Of a stretch of DNA of 64,000 nt, positions 19,530 through 27,047 are shown piece by piece. This DNA comes from Haloarcula rubripromontorii (GTDB lineage: Archaea; Halobacteriota; Halobacteria; Halobacteriales; Haloarculaceae). The notes under the pieces are model-generated. The model did no database searches and was not told the DNA's origin. It saw nothing but the letters and a program-made list of their open reading frames with translations. Within the stretch, counting starts at the first letter, position 1. Each line of letters opens with the position of its first letter. The translations under genes and the position numbers were made by a program. The stretch spans positions 62,001-126,000 of the forward strand of contig NZ_LIUF01000005.1 of NCBI RefSeq assembly GCF_001280425.1, read 5' to 3'.

Positions 19530-19811
19530 TTACTCGCTTGAGTCCTCGCTGCCGCCGACACCCTCTGGACCGGTGATATCGAGCGGCCGAACCCACTCGT
19601 ACCAGATGAAGACGACGCCGAGGCCGTATCCCAGCGCCCAGACACCGCTCCCGATCCACGGGTAGCCAAGTGTACTGAATCCCCAGTTTGCGAGGCCCGG
19701 GAGGATAATCGCAGCAACGACCGTCAGCACCAGCACTACTGTATCCTGATTGTTCACGGTCGCAGCCCCCACGTTGCTGTGCCGTCCATACACCGAGTTA
19801 GGCTCGGACAC
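19530..19811 (-). CDS. Small two-helix membrane protein
   Basis: Up to 93 residues. It has one hydrophobic helix at about 27-45 (VVLVLTVVAAIILPGLA) and a second at about 57-72 (VWALGYGLGVVFIWYEW), with an acidic C-terminal tail. The frame opens at a GTG at 19811; a later in-frame GTG that would give MNNQDTVV is an alternative start. No family was recognised. It is divergent from the squalene synthase gene. Confidence 0.55.
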   Translation of the reverse strand: MSEPNSVYGRHSNVGAATVNNQDTVVLVLTVVAAIILPGLANWGFSTLGYPWIGSGVWALGYGLGVVFIWYEWVRPLDITGPEGVGGSEDSSE

Positions 19812-19871
19812 TCCTGAGTCTGTCGGACCACCGACCCGTGACCGGGACGAGACTGACGCCGTAGCCGTCCC

Positions 19872-19879
19872 ATTTTTAT
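19872..19879 (+). promoter_or_regulatory. TATA box of the squalene synthase gene
   Basis: ATTTTTAT lies 21-28 bases before the ATG at 19900, favouring that start over the one at 19909. Confidence 0.5.
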
Positions 19880-19899
19880 CATCGTATGCCCTACCCCGG

Positions 19900-20955
19900 A
19901 TGTCGGGAATGTCTCAGAACCACACAGACCGGTCGTCTTCGGAAGACATCGAGTGGTGCTACGATGCCGTCCATCGTGTGTCGCGGACGTTTAGTCTCAC
20001 AATTTCGGAACTCAACGAACCGATGGCCCGGGACATCTGTCTGGGCTATCTCCTCTGTCGTGTGGCTGACACTATCGAGGACGCCGGTCATCTCCCTCCA
20101 GCGGTACAGACCGAACTCCTACAGACGTACAGCCGCTCGCTCGAACCGTCGAGCGGGACGACCGTATCGTCGTTCCACGACGCCGTCGAGGAGTGGATCC
20201 CCACGACGACGAACGCTGACTGGGAAGTCGTCGAGAACGCGGGCCGCATCGTCGACGTGTTTCACACGCTCGACGACCACTCCACGCGGACCATCCGCGG
20301 GCCGGTCCGGGAACTCGTCGATGGGATGGCGATGTTCGTCGACCGCTACGCCGAGGCCGGCGGGCTTCGAATCAAGACGCTCGACGAACTCGAAGAGTAC
20401 TGCTGGTACGCCGCGGGCACCGTCGGCACGCTGGTGACCGGACTGGTTTCCCACGAAGCCACCGACGAGCAGATCGCCCAGATGGAGGAAAACGCCCGGT
20501 CGTTCGCCCTGCTGCTCCAGCTCGTCAACGTCGCCAAGGACGCCGCGACGGACATGGAAGAGGAGAACAACGTCTACCTCCCGCTGGAGTTGCTCCACGA
20601 GCAGGGACTCGACCACAGCGACGTGAGCAACACGGACAACGTTGACTCGCTGGTCCCCGTCATCGAGCAGGTAACCGAGCGAGCGGAGGGCTACCTCGAC
20701 GACGCACAGGCGTGGCTCGAAGCCATGCCCGAAACCCGCGGCAACACGCTCTCCGCGTGGGCGATTCCGTTCCTGCTCGCGGTCGGTACGATTCGTGAGC
20801 TTCGCGAACGACCTGCCGACGTTATCGAGCAGGGCAACGTCAAGATCTCCCGCGAGGAAGTCCATTCCGTGACACAGCAGTTCGGCGGCGACGGCGATCC
20901 CTCTATCGGGGAGTTGCGAGCCAAGATCCGCCAGCAGCCGCTCCACCAGTACTGA
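19900..20955 (+). CDS. Squalene/phytoene synthase family, squalene synthase type
   Basis: A 351-residue trans-isoprenyl diphosphate synthase. The first aspartate-rich motif is D57-TIE-D61 in LLCRVADTIEDAG; the second is N210-VAKDAAT-D218 in QLVNVAKDAATDMEE, matching the NxxxDxxxD type motif that binds magnesium diphosphate. YCWYAAGTVGTLVTGL is the family substrate-pocket helix. The LCRVADTIED form and C-terminal length fit farnesyl-diphosphate farnesyltransferase better than haloarchaeal CrtB, so squalene is the likely product. No strong C-terminal membrane anchor is present. The GTG-rich upstream frame was rejected in favour of the TATA-supported ATG at 19900; the ATG at 19909 is also possible. 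Confidence 0.87.
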   Translation: MSGMSQNHTDRSSSEDIEWCYDAVHRVSRTFSLTISELNEPMARDICLGYLLCRVADTIEDAGHLPPAVQTELLQTYSRSLEPSSGTTVSSFHDAVEEWIPTTTNADWEVVENAGRIVDVFHTLDDHSTRTIRGPVRELVDGMAMFVDRYAEAGGLRIKTLDELEEYCWYAAGTVGTLVTGLVSHEATDEQIAQMEENARSFALLLQLVNVAKDAATDMEEENNVYLPLELLHEQGLDHSDVSNTDNVDSLVPVIEQVTERAEGYLDDAQAWLEAMPETRGNTLSAWAIPFLLAVGTIRELRERPADVIEQGNVKISREEVHSVTQQFGGDGDPSIGELRAKIRQQPLHQY

Positions 20956-21027
20956 CGGCCCCACAGAGACATTCCTATTTTCCGGTTACACCGGCGGCCC
21001 CTGTTATACGCGCGAACAGACAGCCCC

Positions 21028-21486
21028 CTACCTGTGACCGTCGGTGTCTCCTTCACGCGCGTCGTACTCCTGAACGAGTTCGCGGAGCCACCAGAGCTTC
21101 AATCCGGCCATCGCAACCGTTGCGACTGCAGCGCTGACCGGCCGACGACGCCAGGCAGCGTACAGGGCGATGACCGACGCCAGCGCGCCGGCAGTGTTAC
21201 ACACGTTCGGGTACTCAGTTCCCATGGTCCCGTTAGACTCTTCGGTGAGCCACCACCGCTCTGCCAGCACAGCACGGGTCATCCAGGCGTCCTCAGTCTC
21301 GGGCGGCGCGAATAGGACTGGATTGAGCAGCGTCCACAGGAAGGCCCCAGCCAGGAGCCGCCAGTCCCGTTGATACACAGCGTACACGATCACAGCGCCG
21401 GTCGGCACACGCGACCAGCCGCTCTTGGGGTTCGAATGCCGGGCCCAGAACCGGTCCTGCACGCTGTCCGGGAGTGGTGCAGTCAT
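21028..21486 (-). CDS. Integral membrane protein, DUF6653-like
   Basis: A 152-residue protein with hydrophobic segments at about 26-40, 41-60, 97-110 and 116-133. RHSNPKSGWSR at the N-terminus and NPVLFAPPETEDAWMTRAVLAE in the middle recall a haloarchaeal and bacterial DUF6653 membrane family; this is from memory of the pattern. It is convergent with the squalene synthase gene, whose stop is 72 bases away. The function is unknown. Confidence 0.65.
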   Translation of the reverse strand: MTAPLPDSVQDRFWARHSNPKSGWSRVPTGAVIVYAVYQRDWRLLAGAFLWTLLNPVLFAPPETEDAWMTRAVLAERWWLTEESNGTMGTEYPNVCNTAGALASVIALYAAWRRRPVSAAVATVAMAGLKLWWLRELVQEYDAREGDTDGHR

Positions 21487-21593
21487 ATCTTCTCCTTGTC
21501 GTGTCAGATAATAACACTACTGCCAGTGGGACCCAGAACAGAGGCCTCGAACGGGGGCAGAACACTCATGTCCACCCTGTGTGAACGCCGTCT

Positions 21594-22835
21594 ATGGCCA
21601 CAGCGGTGTCGGGACTCTCCGAGCCACAGGTACTCGCCCGGACGAAAGACAGGCTATTTACCGACCGCGAGGACGCCTACGTCGTCGCGGACACGCAGTT
21701 CGCACAGCAACGCTGGCTGGACGATACGCCTATCGAGGCGTCCGTACAGGCGACGCTCGCGCCGTTCAACCACGTCCGGGTCGGGACCGGCTATCCCGAC
21801 CTCGTTGGCGTACAGACGCTCTCGACGGACCTGCTGTCCGTCGACCGGCTCGGTGACCGGCCGCCGCTTATCGCCGTCGAGGCGAAAGGCTACACGGGCA
21901 ACGGCGGCGTCGACGCCGAACGCGGGGTTGTACAGGCACACGACCGGCTCAACGAAGCCAACGTGGCCTTCATGGCTGCGCCTCGGAGCGGCATCTCAAC
22001 CGCCGCCCGGACGATGGCCCGCGAGCTAAACGTCGGTGTGCTGGGCGTCACATCCGACGGCTCAGTCGCGGTTCTGGAACGGCCACGCGTGGTCGGCCAC
22101 GGGTCGATGGACGCCGCTTCGGCAGTCCGGTTTCAGGCCAGTGCCCAGGGCGTTGCCGACCAGAACTTCGGACTCAACCATCCGAAAAACTACATTGCGG
22201 TACCGTTAGCTGTCCACCACGATGATGACGCACGGGACCTGCTTGCGTCCCACGTCGTCGGTGCCGTCGACGGGGCTATCGCCGGAGCGGCGTTTCTGAA
22301 TCTGATCGAGACCGGGCAGGGCACACTCACGCTGACACCGCTGGGGCGGGAAGTCGTCCGGTTCGCACTCCGGACGGTCGGCGACCTCGACGCCGCCCTT
22401 CAACGGTTCGAGGACTGGCAGCGGTCCCGGAAGCGGTTCATCGACATCGCGCCACAGTGGGGCCAGCTCGTCCGTCGCGTCGTCTCCGATTACCCGGCCA
22501 CGGAACGCCTCGTTGACGGGCTCTACGCCTGCCATCGGGACGGCTACGGGTCCCCGTCACTCGTCGAATTCGTCGAGTACCTCCACGCGCTGCATCCCGA
22601 GTTCACCATTGAACTGTTTCTCCGTGGCGACGAGGCGGTCCGCCAGCAGGTGCTGACTGGCGACGGGGACCTCCGCCGCGCAGAACTGACAGATGGCAGC
22701 GTCTATCACTCACCCACCGTGTTCCAACTGAAGGCGATGTACTACCACGCCGGTATCGTGACTGACCGGGGCGCGGAACCCTCGAACCTCGACCCTGAAA
22801 CGGACGAGTGGGCGCTGTGTGACCCGCTCGCGTAG
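21594..22835 (+). CDS. Uncharacterised protein with N-terminal PD-(D/E)XK nuclease-like domain
   Basis: A 413-residue protein. Residues 55-150 carry a restriction-endonuclease-like core: GYPDLVGV (D69) followed by LIAVEAKGY (E96, K98), then helix AERGVVQAHDRLNEA and strand VAFMAAP. The D...ExK spacing matches Mrr/VRR-like nucleases that act on DNA. The C-terminal half has a winged-helix-like segment (GAAFLNLIETGQGTLTLTPLGREVVRFAL) and further helices. No methyltransferase or helicase gene is adjacent, so it is an orphan. It may be a repair or defence nuclease or a regulator; this is inferred from fold motifs only. Confidence 0.75.
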   Translation: MATAVSGLSEPQVLARTKDRLFTDREDAYVVADTQFAQQRWLDDTPIEASVQATLAPFNHVRVGTGYPDLVGVQTLSTDLLSVDRLGDRPPLIAVEAKGYTGNGGVDAERGVVQAHDRLNEANVAFMAAPRSGISTAARTMARELNVGVLGVTSDGSVAVLERPRVVGHGSMDAASAVRFQASAQGVADQNFGLNHPKNYIAVPLAVHHDDDARDLLASHVVGAVDGAIAGAAFLNLIETGQGTLTLTPLGREVVRFALRTVGDLDAALQRFEDWQRSRKRFIDIAPQWGQLVRRVVSDYPATERLVDGLYACHRDGYGSPSLVEFVEYLHALHPEFTIELFLRGDEAVRQQVLTGDGDLRRAELTDGSVYHSPTVFQLKAMYYHAGIVTDRGAEPSNLDPETDEWALCDPLA

Positions 22836-22888
22836 CGGTGTCGGTTCGCGCGCAACGCTGAAACGTCGGTAGCCCCTACGTGAGTGTG

Positions 22889-23266
22889 ATGGCCCGGACC
22901 CTGGAACTCCCCAACGGCGATGTCGTCTCGCCGGACGACGTATTCTGCTACAACGACTACCCCTATCGGCTCGTCTGGCTGGATGACGATACCCACGAGT
23001 TCGCGCTCTCCCCGCTATACTGGGGCGACAGCGGCATGGATATCCCGTTTCGCGACCGGGAGGCGCTGGTCGACCAGTGGGAGGTCGATTCGCAGGGGCA
23101 GCTGACGGCCGAGGAGTGGGCTGACTGGCTCGACGACGCGACGGAGGACTCCCGCTACAGCGACGACGAGGTCACGTCGCTCGCGGCAGAGCTACCAACA
23201 GAGTGGGACCCAGAGAGCGGGGAATCGGACTCTGGCGGGGGAATTCTGGACCGTCTCGGACTGTAA
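22889..23266 (+). CDS. Uncharacterised acidic haloarchaeal protein
   Basis: A 125-residue soluble, strongly acidic protein without cysteine clusters or membrane segments. The first half looks beta-rich (LELPNGDVVSPDDVFCYND, YRLVWLDDDTHEFAL) and the second half helical. The ATG at 22889 is preferred; an in-frame GTG lies nine bases upstream. No family was recognised. It follows the nuclease-like gene on the same strand by about 50 bases and could be co-transcribed with it. Confidence 0.65.
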   Translation: MARTLELPNGDVVSPDDVFCYNDYPYRLVWLDDDTHEFALSPLYWGDSGMDIPFRDREALVDQWEVDSQGQLTAEEWADWLDDATEDSRYSDDEVTSLAAELPTEWDPESGESDSGGGILDRLGL

Positions 23267-23319
23267 CGCTGTCGCAGAAGTCTGAAAGGTATTAATCCGT
23301 TCGTCCTGCAACGCTTGGC

Positions 23320-23667
23320 ATGGAACCGATCTGGCTCGCCGCCGGTGGAGTGACCCTCGCAGTGGGCCTCGTGCTGGCGTTCGCGATTACCCGTCGCTCA
23401 GAGAGCAGTGCATCGAAACGCGCTCACGAGGCCGCACAGGAGCGAGAACCGCCTGTAGAACTCGGTGAGACCTACGAGTTCGGCATCACCGAATTCAGCG
23501 ACCACCACTCCGGCGACCGCGTCGCCGTCGGGAAAGTCGAGGGGTTCGTTCTGTTCACGGAGGACGTGCCGTCGTCGGTGTCAGCTGGTGACGTGATCCG
23601 GGCGAAGGTGCTGTCGTTCAACCGGGGCCACACCTCCGCCGATGCTCGGTTCGTCGAACGTGCGTGA
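23320..23667 (+). CDS. TRAM-domain protein with N-terminal membrane anchor
   Basis: A 115-residue protein. Residues 4-24 form a single hydrophobic helix (WLAAGGVTLAVGLVLAFAI), followed by a charged linker. Residues 44-113 are a TRAM domain (VELGETYEFGITEFS, GVGKVEGFVLFTEDV-like block, GDVIRAKVLSFNRGHTSADARFVE). TRAM domains bind RNA, and free-standing archaeal TRAM proteins act as RNA chaperones; a membrane-tethered version is less usual. TATTAATCC at about 23290 is a likely TATA box 25-30 bases before the ATG. Confidence 0.82.
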   Translation: MEPIWLAAGGVTLAVGLVLAFAITRRSESSASKRAHEAAQEREPPVELGETYEFGITEFSDHHSGDRVAVGKVEGFVLFTEDVPSSVSAGDVIRAKVLSFNRGHTSADARFVERA

Positions 23668-23778
23668 GCGGGGAGAGACACCCACGGTGGTGCGGTGGAG
23701 TACGCAGTGGTCGGACGCTGGCTCACCAATCCCGCCGGATGGAGAAACCGATATGTGCCTACCACGATAAAACAGGCC

Positions 23779-24393
23779 ATGAGCGAATCGGACGGGCAGA
23801 GCACGCCACAGGACACCCGAGAGGTCATTATGGAGGCCACCTTTCGGGCGCTGAGCAAGCACGGCTACAAGGACCTGCGGGTCCGGAACATCGGCGAGGA
23901 AATGGATATGTCTCGGCAGGTGATCCACTACCATTTCGACGGCAAGTACGACCTGATCTCGTCGTTTTTGGAGTACATTATCGACCAGTACGAGGGCAGC
24001 GTCGAGGTTGACGACGAAACCGATCCCCGAACAGAGCTTGATGTCCGCATCGACCGATGCCTGTTCGGTCCGGAGTTCGACGACTTCTCGCACTGGGACC
24101 GGATGAAGGTGTACCACGAACTGTACGCCTACGCGCAAAACGACGCGGAGCATCGAGCGCTGTTCAACGAGCACTACGACCGACTTCGCGAAAGTATCTC
24201 GACGGTCATCGAAGACGGGATCGAGCAGGGCGCGTTTCGCGATGTCGACGCTGACCTGATGGGCCAGCTTATTACGGATGTCATTCACGCAGCCCGCGGC
24301 CGACGGATCGCGCTCGGCCACGAGGACGCACCCGACGAAGCCAAGCGCGCCGTCAACGACTTTATTCTCGACTCGCTGTACCCGCCACAGTAG
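23779..24393 (+). CDS. TetR-family transcriptional regulator
   Basis: A 204-residue regulator. The N-terminal helix-turn-helix spans about residues 14-60 (REVIMEATFRALSKHGY ... RNIGEEMDMSRQVIHYHFDGKYDLI), the classic TetR recognition region ending YYHF-like. The remaining helical C-terminal domain would bind a ligand and dimerise. The ATG at 23779 starts the acidic tail just before the HTH; the upstream frame overlaps the promoter region. It is convergent with the doxX gene. The target genes are unknown. Confidence 0.88.
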   Translation: MSESDGQSTPQDTREVIMEATFRALSKHGYKDLRVRNIGEEMDMSRQVIHYHFDGKYDLISSFLEYIIDQYEGSVEVDDETDPRTELDVRIDRCLFGPEFDDFSHWDRMKVYHELYAYAQNDAEHRALFNEHYDRLRESISTVIEDGIEQGAFRDVDADLMGQLITDVIHAARGRRIALGHEDAPDEAKRAVNDFILDSLYPPQ

Positions 24394-24409
24394 ATTGGGC
24401 CGAACAGAC

Positions 24410-24823
24410 TCAGACGGGGCCGATGCCGACGCTGAGCGCCCATGTACCGGTTGCTGACGCGGCGACGACGAGTGCCCCGCCGGCGAGCGTCACGTTCTTC
24501 AGGAAACTGTTGAGTTCGTCCTGTCGGTCCTCGTCCGGGACGGCCCAGAAGTCATGCATCGTAACGGCTGAGACGATGAGGAACACTGCGAGGGCGACTG
24601 CCGCAACGACTGGGAAGACGCCGACGGTTACACCGAGGCCACCGAGAATGAGGAGGCCACCGGACGCGAGGACGGAGACCTTCGGCGCTGGAAGCCCTTT
24701 GTACTCGGCGTAGCCGGCCATCTGCTCGGTCTGCGTGAAGTGGCTCAGGCCAGTAAAGGCGAGGACGCCGCCGAAGAGGACGCGGCCGACGACGAGTAAC
24801 GCCACGTCGAGTTCGGGTGCCAT
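24410..24823 (-). CDS. DoxX-family membrane protein
   Basis: A 137-residue protein with four predicted helices (LLVVGRVLFGGVLAFTGLSHF; VLASGGLLILGGLGVTVGV; PVVAAVALAVFLIVSAV; VTLAGGALVVAAS). The pattern GRVLFGGVLAFTGLxHF ... GLPAPKVSVLASGGLLILGGLGV is typical of DoxX. Such proteins are linked to quinone or thiosulfate redox chemistry and oxidative stress. The ATG at 24823 starts the conserved N-terminus. It is downstream of the thioredoxin-reductase-like gene by 94 bases on the same strand and is probably read from the same promoter and operator. Confidence 0.85.
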   Translation of the reverse strand: MAPELDVALLVVGRVLFGGVLAFTGLSHFTQTEQMAGYAEYKGLPAPKVSVLASGGLLILGGLGVTVGVFPVVAAVALAVFLIVSAVTMHDFWAVPDEDRQDELNSFLKNVTLAGGALVVAASATGTWALSVGIGPV

Positions 24824-24917
24824 CAGGCGCTCACCACCGAGACCACACGAGCGTTTCCAACAGTACGGTTCGGAATCGGGGCGGAATTCATTGTAGTAGT
24901 CAAATCTGACTGCATCG

Positions 24918-25478
24918 TTAGAGTTCCGGCACGTCTGACGGCATATCGAAGTCGTGGTAGTACTCGCCTTTCTCCCTCGAGAGAATGTCGAGAACGGCAG
25001 CAGCACCGTCACCGGCCGCGATGACCGCCTGCCACTTCTCCGCTCGACCCATCGCCCCGGTCGCGTACACGTTCTCGACCGACGTTTCCATATCGACGGT
25101 CACGTCGACGACATCCTCGTCAGTGAATGCACACCCAAGGTCCTCGGCGAGGCTCCGGTCGCCACCGGTTGCGAGGACGACATACTCCGCGGTGTACTGG
25201 TCGTCGTCCGTCGTCAGGACGAACCCATCGTCGGTCTGTTCGATGGCCGTGACCTCCGTCTCGTGGAGCGTCGCGCCCCGGTCACGGGCCTGCCCGCGAG
25301 CGATGGTGAGGAACTCCTCGCCGCTGATGGACCGCACGGCGGGGTAATTGAACAGGTGCGCCTTGTGCATCCACGACTCGTCCGTATCGAAGGCGATCGT
25401 TTCGAGGTCGTTCTTCGCAGCGTACTGTGCCGCACTCAGGCCGGCGGGGCCGCCGCCGACAACTGCCACATCTGCCAT
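24918..25478 (-). CDS. Thioredoxin-reductase-like FAD oxidoreductase (short form)
   Basis: A 186-residue flavoprotein, much shorter than thioredoxin reductase (about 310). Residues 3-18 hold the FAD motif VAVVGGGPAGLSAAQYA, and ENVYATGAMGRAEKWQAVIAAGDGAAAV near 135-162 is the C-terminal FAD motif. The NADPH-binding insert and the CxxC redox centre are missing, so it cannot be a standard thioredoxin reductase. Single-domain forms of this kind are common in haloarchaea, with unclear electron donor. A TTACC/GGTAA operator lies just upstream at its promoter, shared in type with the pirin gene. Confidence 0.85.
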   Translation of the reverse strand: MADVAVVGGGPAGLSAAQYAAKNDLETIAFDTDESWMHKAHLFNYPAVRSISGEEFLTIARGQARDRGATLHETEVTAIEQTDDGFVLTTDDDQYTAEYVVLATGGDRSLAEDLGCAFTDEDVVDVTVDMETSVENVYATGAMGRAEKWQAVIAAGDGAAAVLDILSREKGEYYHDFDMPSDVPEL

Positions 25479-25498
25479 GTTTCACAGCATGGGTCGCC

Positions 25499-25524
25499 GG
25501 TAAAAGAGTCTTACCATCTGGTAA
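25499..25524. promoter_or_regulatory. Operator cluster with TTACC-N4-GGTAA palindrome
   Basis: TTACCATCTGGTAA (25511-25524) is a perfect six-base inverted repeat with a two-base spacer. A third half-site GGTAA at 25499-25503 forms another inverted pair with the central TTACC. The minus-strand half-sites read TTTTACC and could themselves serve as the TATA-like element about 25-45 bases before the reductase-like ATG at 25478. The same motif occurs before the pirin gene. Confidence 0.65.
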
Positions 25525-25572
25525 AATCTGGAGAGAGTCTGTCTATGGTCCTCAGCCACGACCAGCGGCAAC

Positions 25573-26322
25573 TCACAGAACGTACGGCCCGCGCTGCCGG
25601 ATCGGCTCGCCGTGTGGGCGGCCCGAGACAGCGACGACACGGAGCGACTCATCGTTTTGGAGCGCCACCGACCGCGCGTCGGTGATTGGCAGCACATCAC
25701 CCTCTGTGAACGAATGGCCATCGACCGTTCCGCTACCGGTGACACCGTAGAGAAATCCGGACCACCCCTCCGGAACCGACCACGTCCACGTGTCGGCCAC
25801 AGCGACATCAAGATACTCCATCGGCGTATGGAGGCTAATCGGTGAGTCCCCGCCAATAACCGTCGTGACCGTTGCGCCATCCTGTTCTTCTGTCGGCAGC
25901 GAGTCGGCCGACGCGTCGACGTAGTCCGGATCAGCGTCCTTCTCGGCCTGCGGCAAATTCACCCAGAGCTGTAGTCCTGTGCAGGCCTGCCCGTCGGCAG
26001 GGAATTCGGAGTGACGTATCCCGCTGCCGGTCGTGATACGCATCGCGTCGTTCTCGTATGCAGTGTTTGCAACGCCCAGCGAGTCCTCGTGTTCCATTCC
26101 ACCCGCTATCATGTACGAGACGATCTCGAACCCGCGGTGCGGGTGCATCGGGAACCCCTTGGTAGGGTCGATGTAAAACTGCTCGAACAGGACAAATGGG
26201 TCCAGACTGGACGGATAGCTCTCCGTCGGAAACGCACGGTTCGAATTCACGCCTGTCCCGTGTCGGACCATCTCCCCAGCGATAGGGCCATCAGTCGACG
26301 CGTGAGACTCGCTGCTGGTCAT
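25573..26322 (-). CDS. Pirin-family cupin protein
   Basis: A 249-residue bicupin. The N-terminal cupin carries the metal ligands H60 and H62 in MHPHRGFE and H104 and E106 in GSGIRHSEF, exactly the pirin signature. Pirins bind iron and are redox sensors or quercetinase-like enzymes. The ATG at 26322 lies 11 bases from the TTTACC-AG-type palindrome. It is followed on the same strand by the thioredoxin-reductase-like and doxX genes, 94 bases away; all three look like one stress regulon under the same operator type. Confidence 0.92.
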   Translation of the reverse strand: MTSSESHASTDGPIAGEMVRHGTGVNSNRAFPTESYPSSLDPFVLFEQFYIDPTKGFPMHPHRGFEIVSYMIAGGMEHEDSLGVANTAYENDAMRITTGSGIRHSEFPADGQACTGLQLWVNLPQAEKDADPDYVDASADSLPTEEQDGATVTTVIGGDSPISLHTPMEYLDVAVADTWTWSVPEGWSGFLYGVTGSGTVDGHSFTEGDVLPITDARSVALQNDESLRVVAVSGRPHGEPIRQRGPYVL

Positions 26323-26333
26323 ACCCGTTTTAG

Positions 26334-26349
26334 TTTACCGAGCGGTAAA
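26334..26349. promoter_or_regulatory. Operator upstream of pirin (TTTACCG-AG-CGGTAAA)
   Basis: A perfect seven-base inverted repeat with a two-base spacer, 12-27 bases before the pirin ATG, overlapping the expected TATA box and transcription start. It shares TTACC-N4-GGTAA with the site at 25511-25524. Confidence 0.65.
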
Positions 26350-26506
26350 AGCGGCCGGGTACGCTTCCGCTCGTCGGTGTGCGGCCCAATCGCTGGCGGA
26401 TGGTCGACCAGCTACGCGGTGTCAGGTCGGGATTCGTGTGACCGCTCGCTATAGTACGGTCTGCAGAGCGTCCGATAATCTCCTTGGAAAATGTGCAGCA
26501 AGCGGA

Positions 26507-26581
26507 TGGGTTGGGGCGGATTCGAACCGCCGACTTCCTCCGTGTGAAGGAGGTATCATAACCGAACTAGATCACCAACCC
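26507..26581 (-). tRNA. tRNA-Val (anticodon CAC)
   Basis: The minus strand folds into a complete cloverleaf of 75 bases: acceptor GGGTTGG pairs with CCAACCC, discriminator A. The anticodon stem CCTCC/GGAGG encloses loop TTCACAC, giving anticodon CAC, and the T arm is GGCGGTTCGAATCCGCC. It has no intron and no encoded CCA. A TTAAG-type element about 35 bases upstream may be its promoter. Confidence 0.95.
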
Positions 26582-26629
26582 AACGCACTCACCTCTATTC
26601 GAGCACATCCCTTAAGAATTGCTTTCCGA

Positions 26630-26899
26630 CTACGCTTCGGTCTCGCTTTTGCCGCGGTAGTCTCCGATTTTCTCGCGAGCGTCGGCAATCGCTTCCTCGG
26701 CTTCGCCCTCGGCTTTCTCCTGTAGTTCCTTCAGGTCCGCTTTGACCGCCTCCAGTCGGCTGGGTTCGGGCTCTTCTTCTTTCCCGGTGAGTTCGCGAAA
26801 GCGTTCCTCGACCGGTCCGAGCTCTTCCTTGACGCCTTTGGTAGCGGTCTCCCCGGCGCGTTTCAGGTAGTATCGTGCGTCTTCGAAGTGCCTGTTCAT
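26630..26899 (-). CDS. Small helical haloarchaeal protein, DUF7553-like
   Basis: An 89-residue, highly charged helical protein (MNRHFEDARYYLKRAGET... followed by Glu/Lys/Ala-rich helices). The N-terminal FEDARYYLKRAGETA motif recalls a widespread haloarchaeal family (DUF7553, from memory). The minus-strand AGATATATT at about 26922-26930 lies 23-31 bases before the ATG at 26899 and supports this start. The function is unknown. It is divergent from the MBL-fold gene. Confidence 0.72.
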   Translation of the reverse strand: MNRHFEDARYYLKRAGETATKGVKEELGPVEERFRELTGKEEEPEPSRLEAVKADLKELQEKAEGEAEEAIADAREKIGDYRGKSETEA

Positions 26900-27047
26900 A
26901 TCTGTCCCTACGCGAAGGACGAATATATCTCTTGTGCCCGGAAAACAATGAGGAACTGCGGCTAATCGAGGGATAGCGAGCGCCCACGATAGTAAACGTG
27001 TCGTCCGGGTACGAACTGTTTTGCGCCGCCACCTGCAACGAGGCGAT

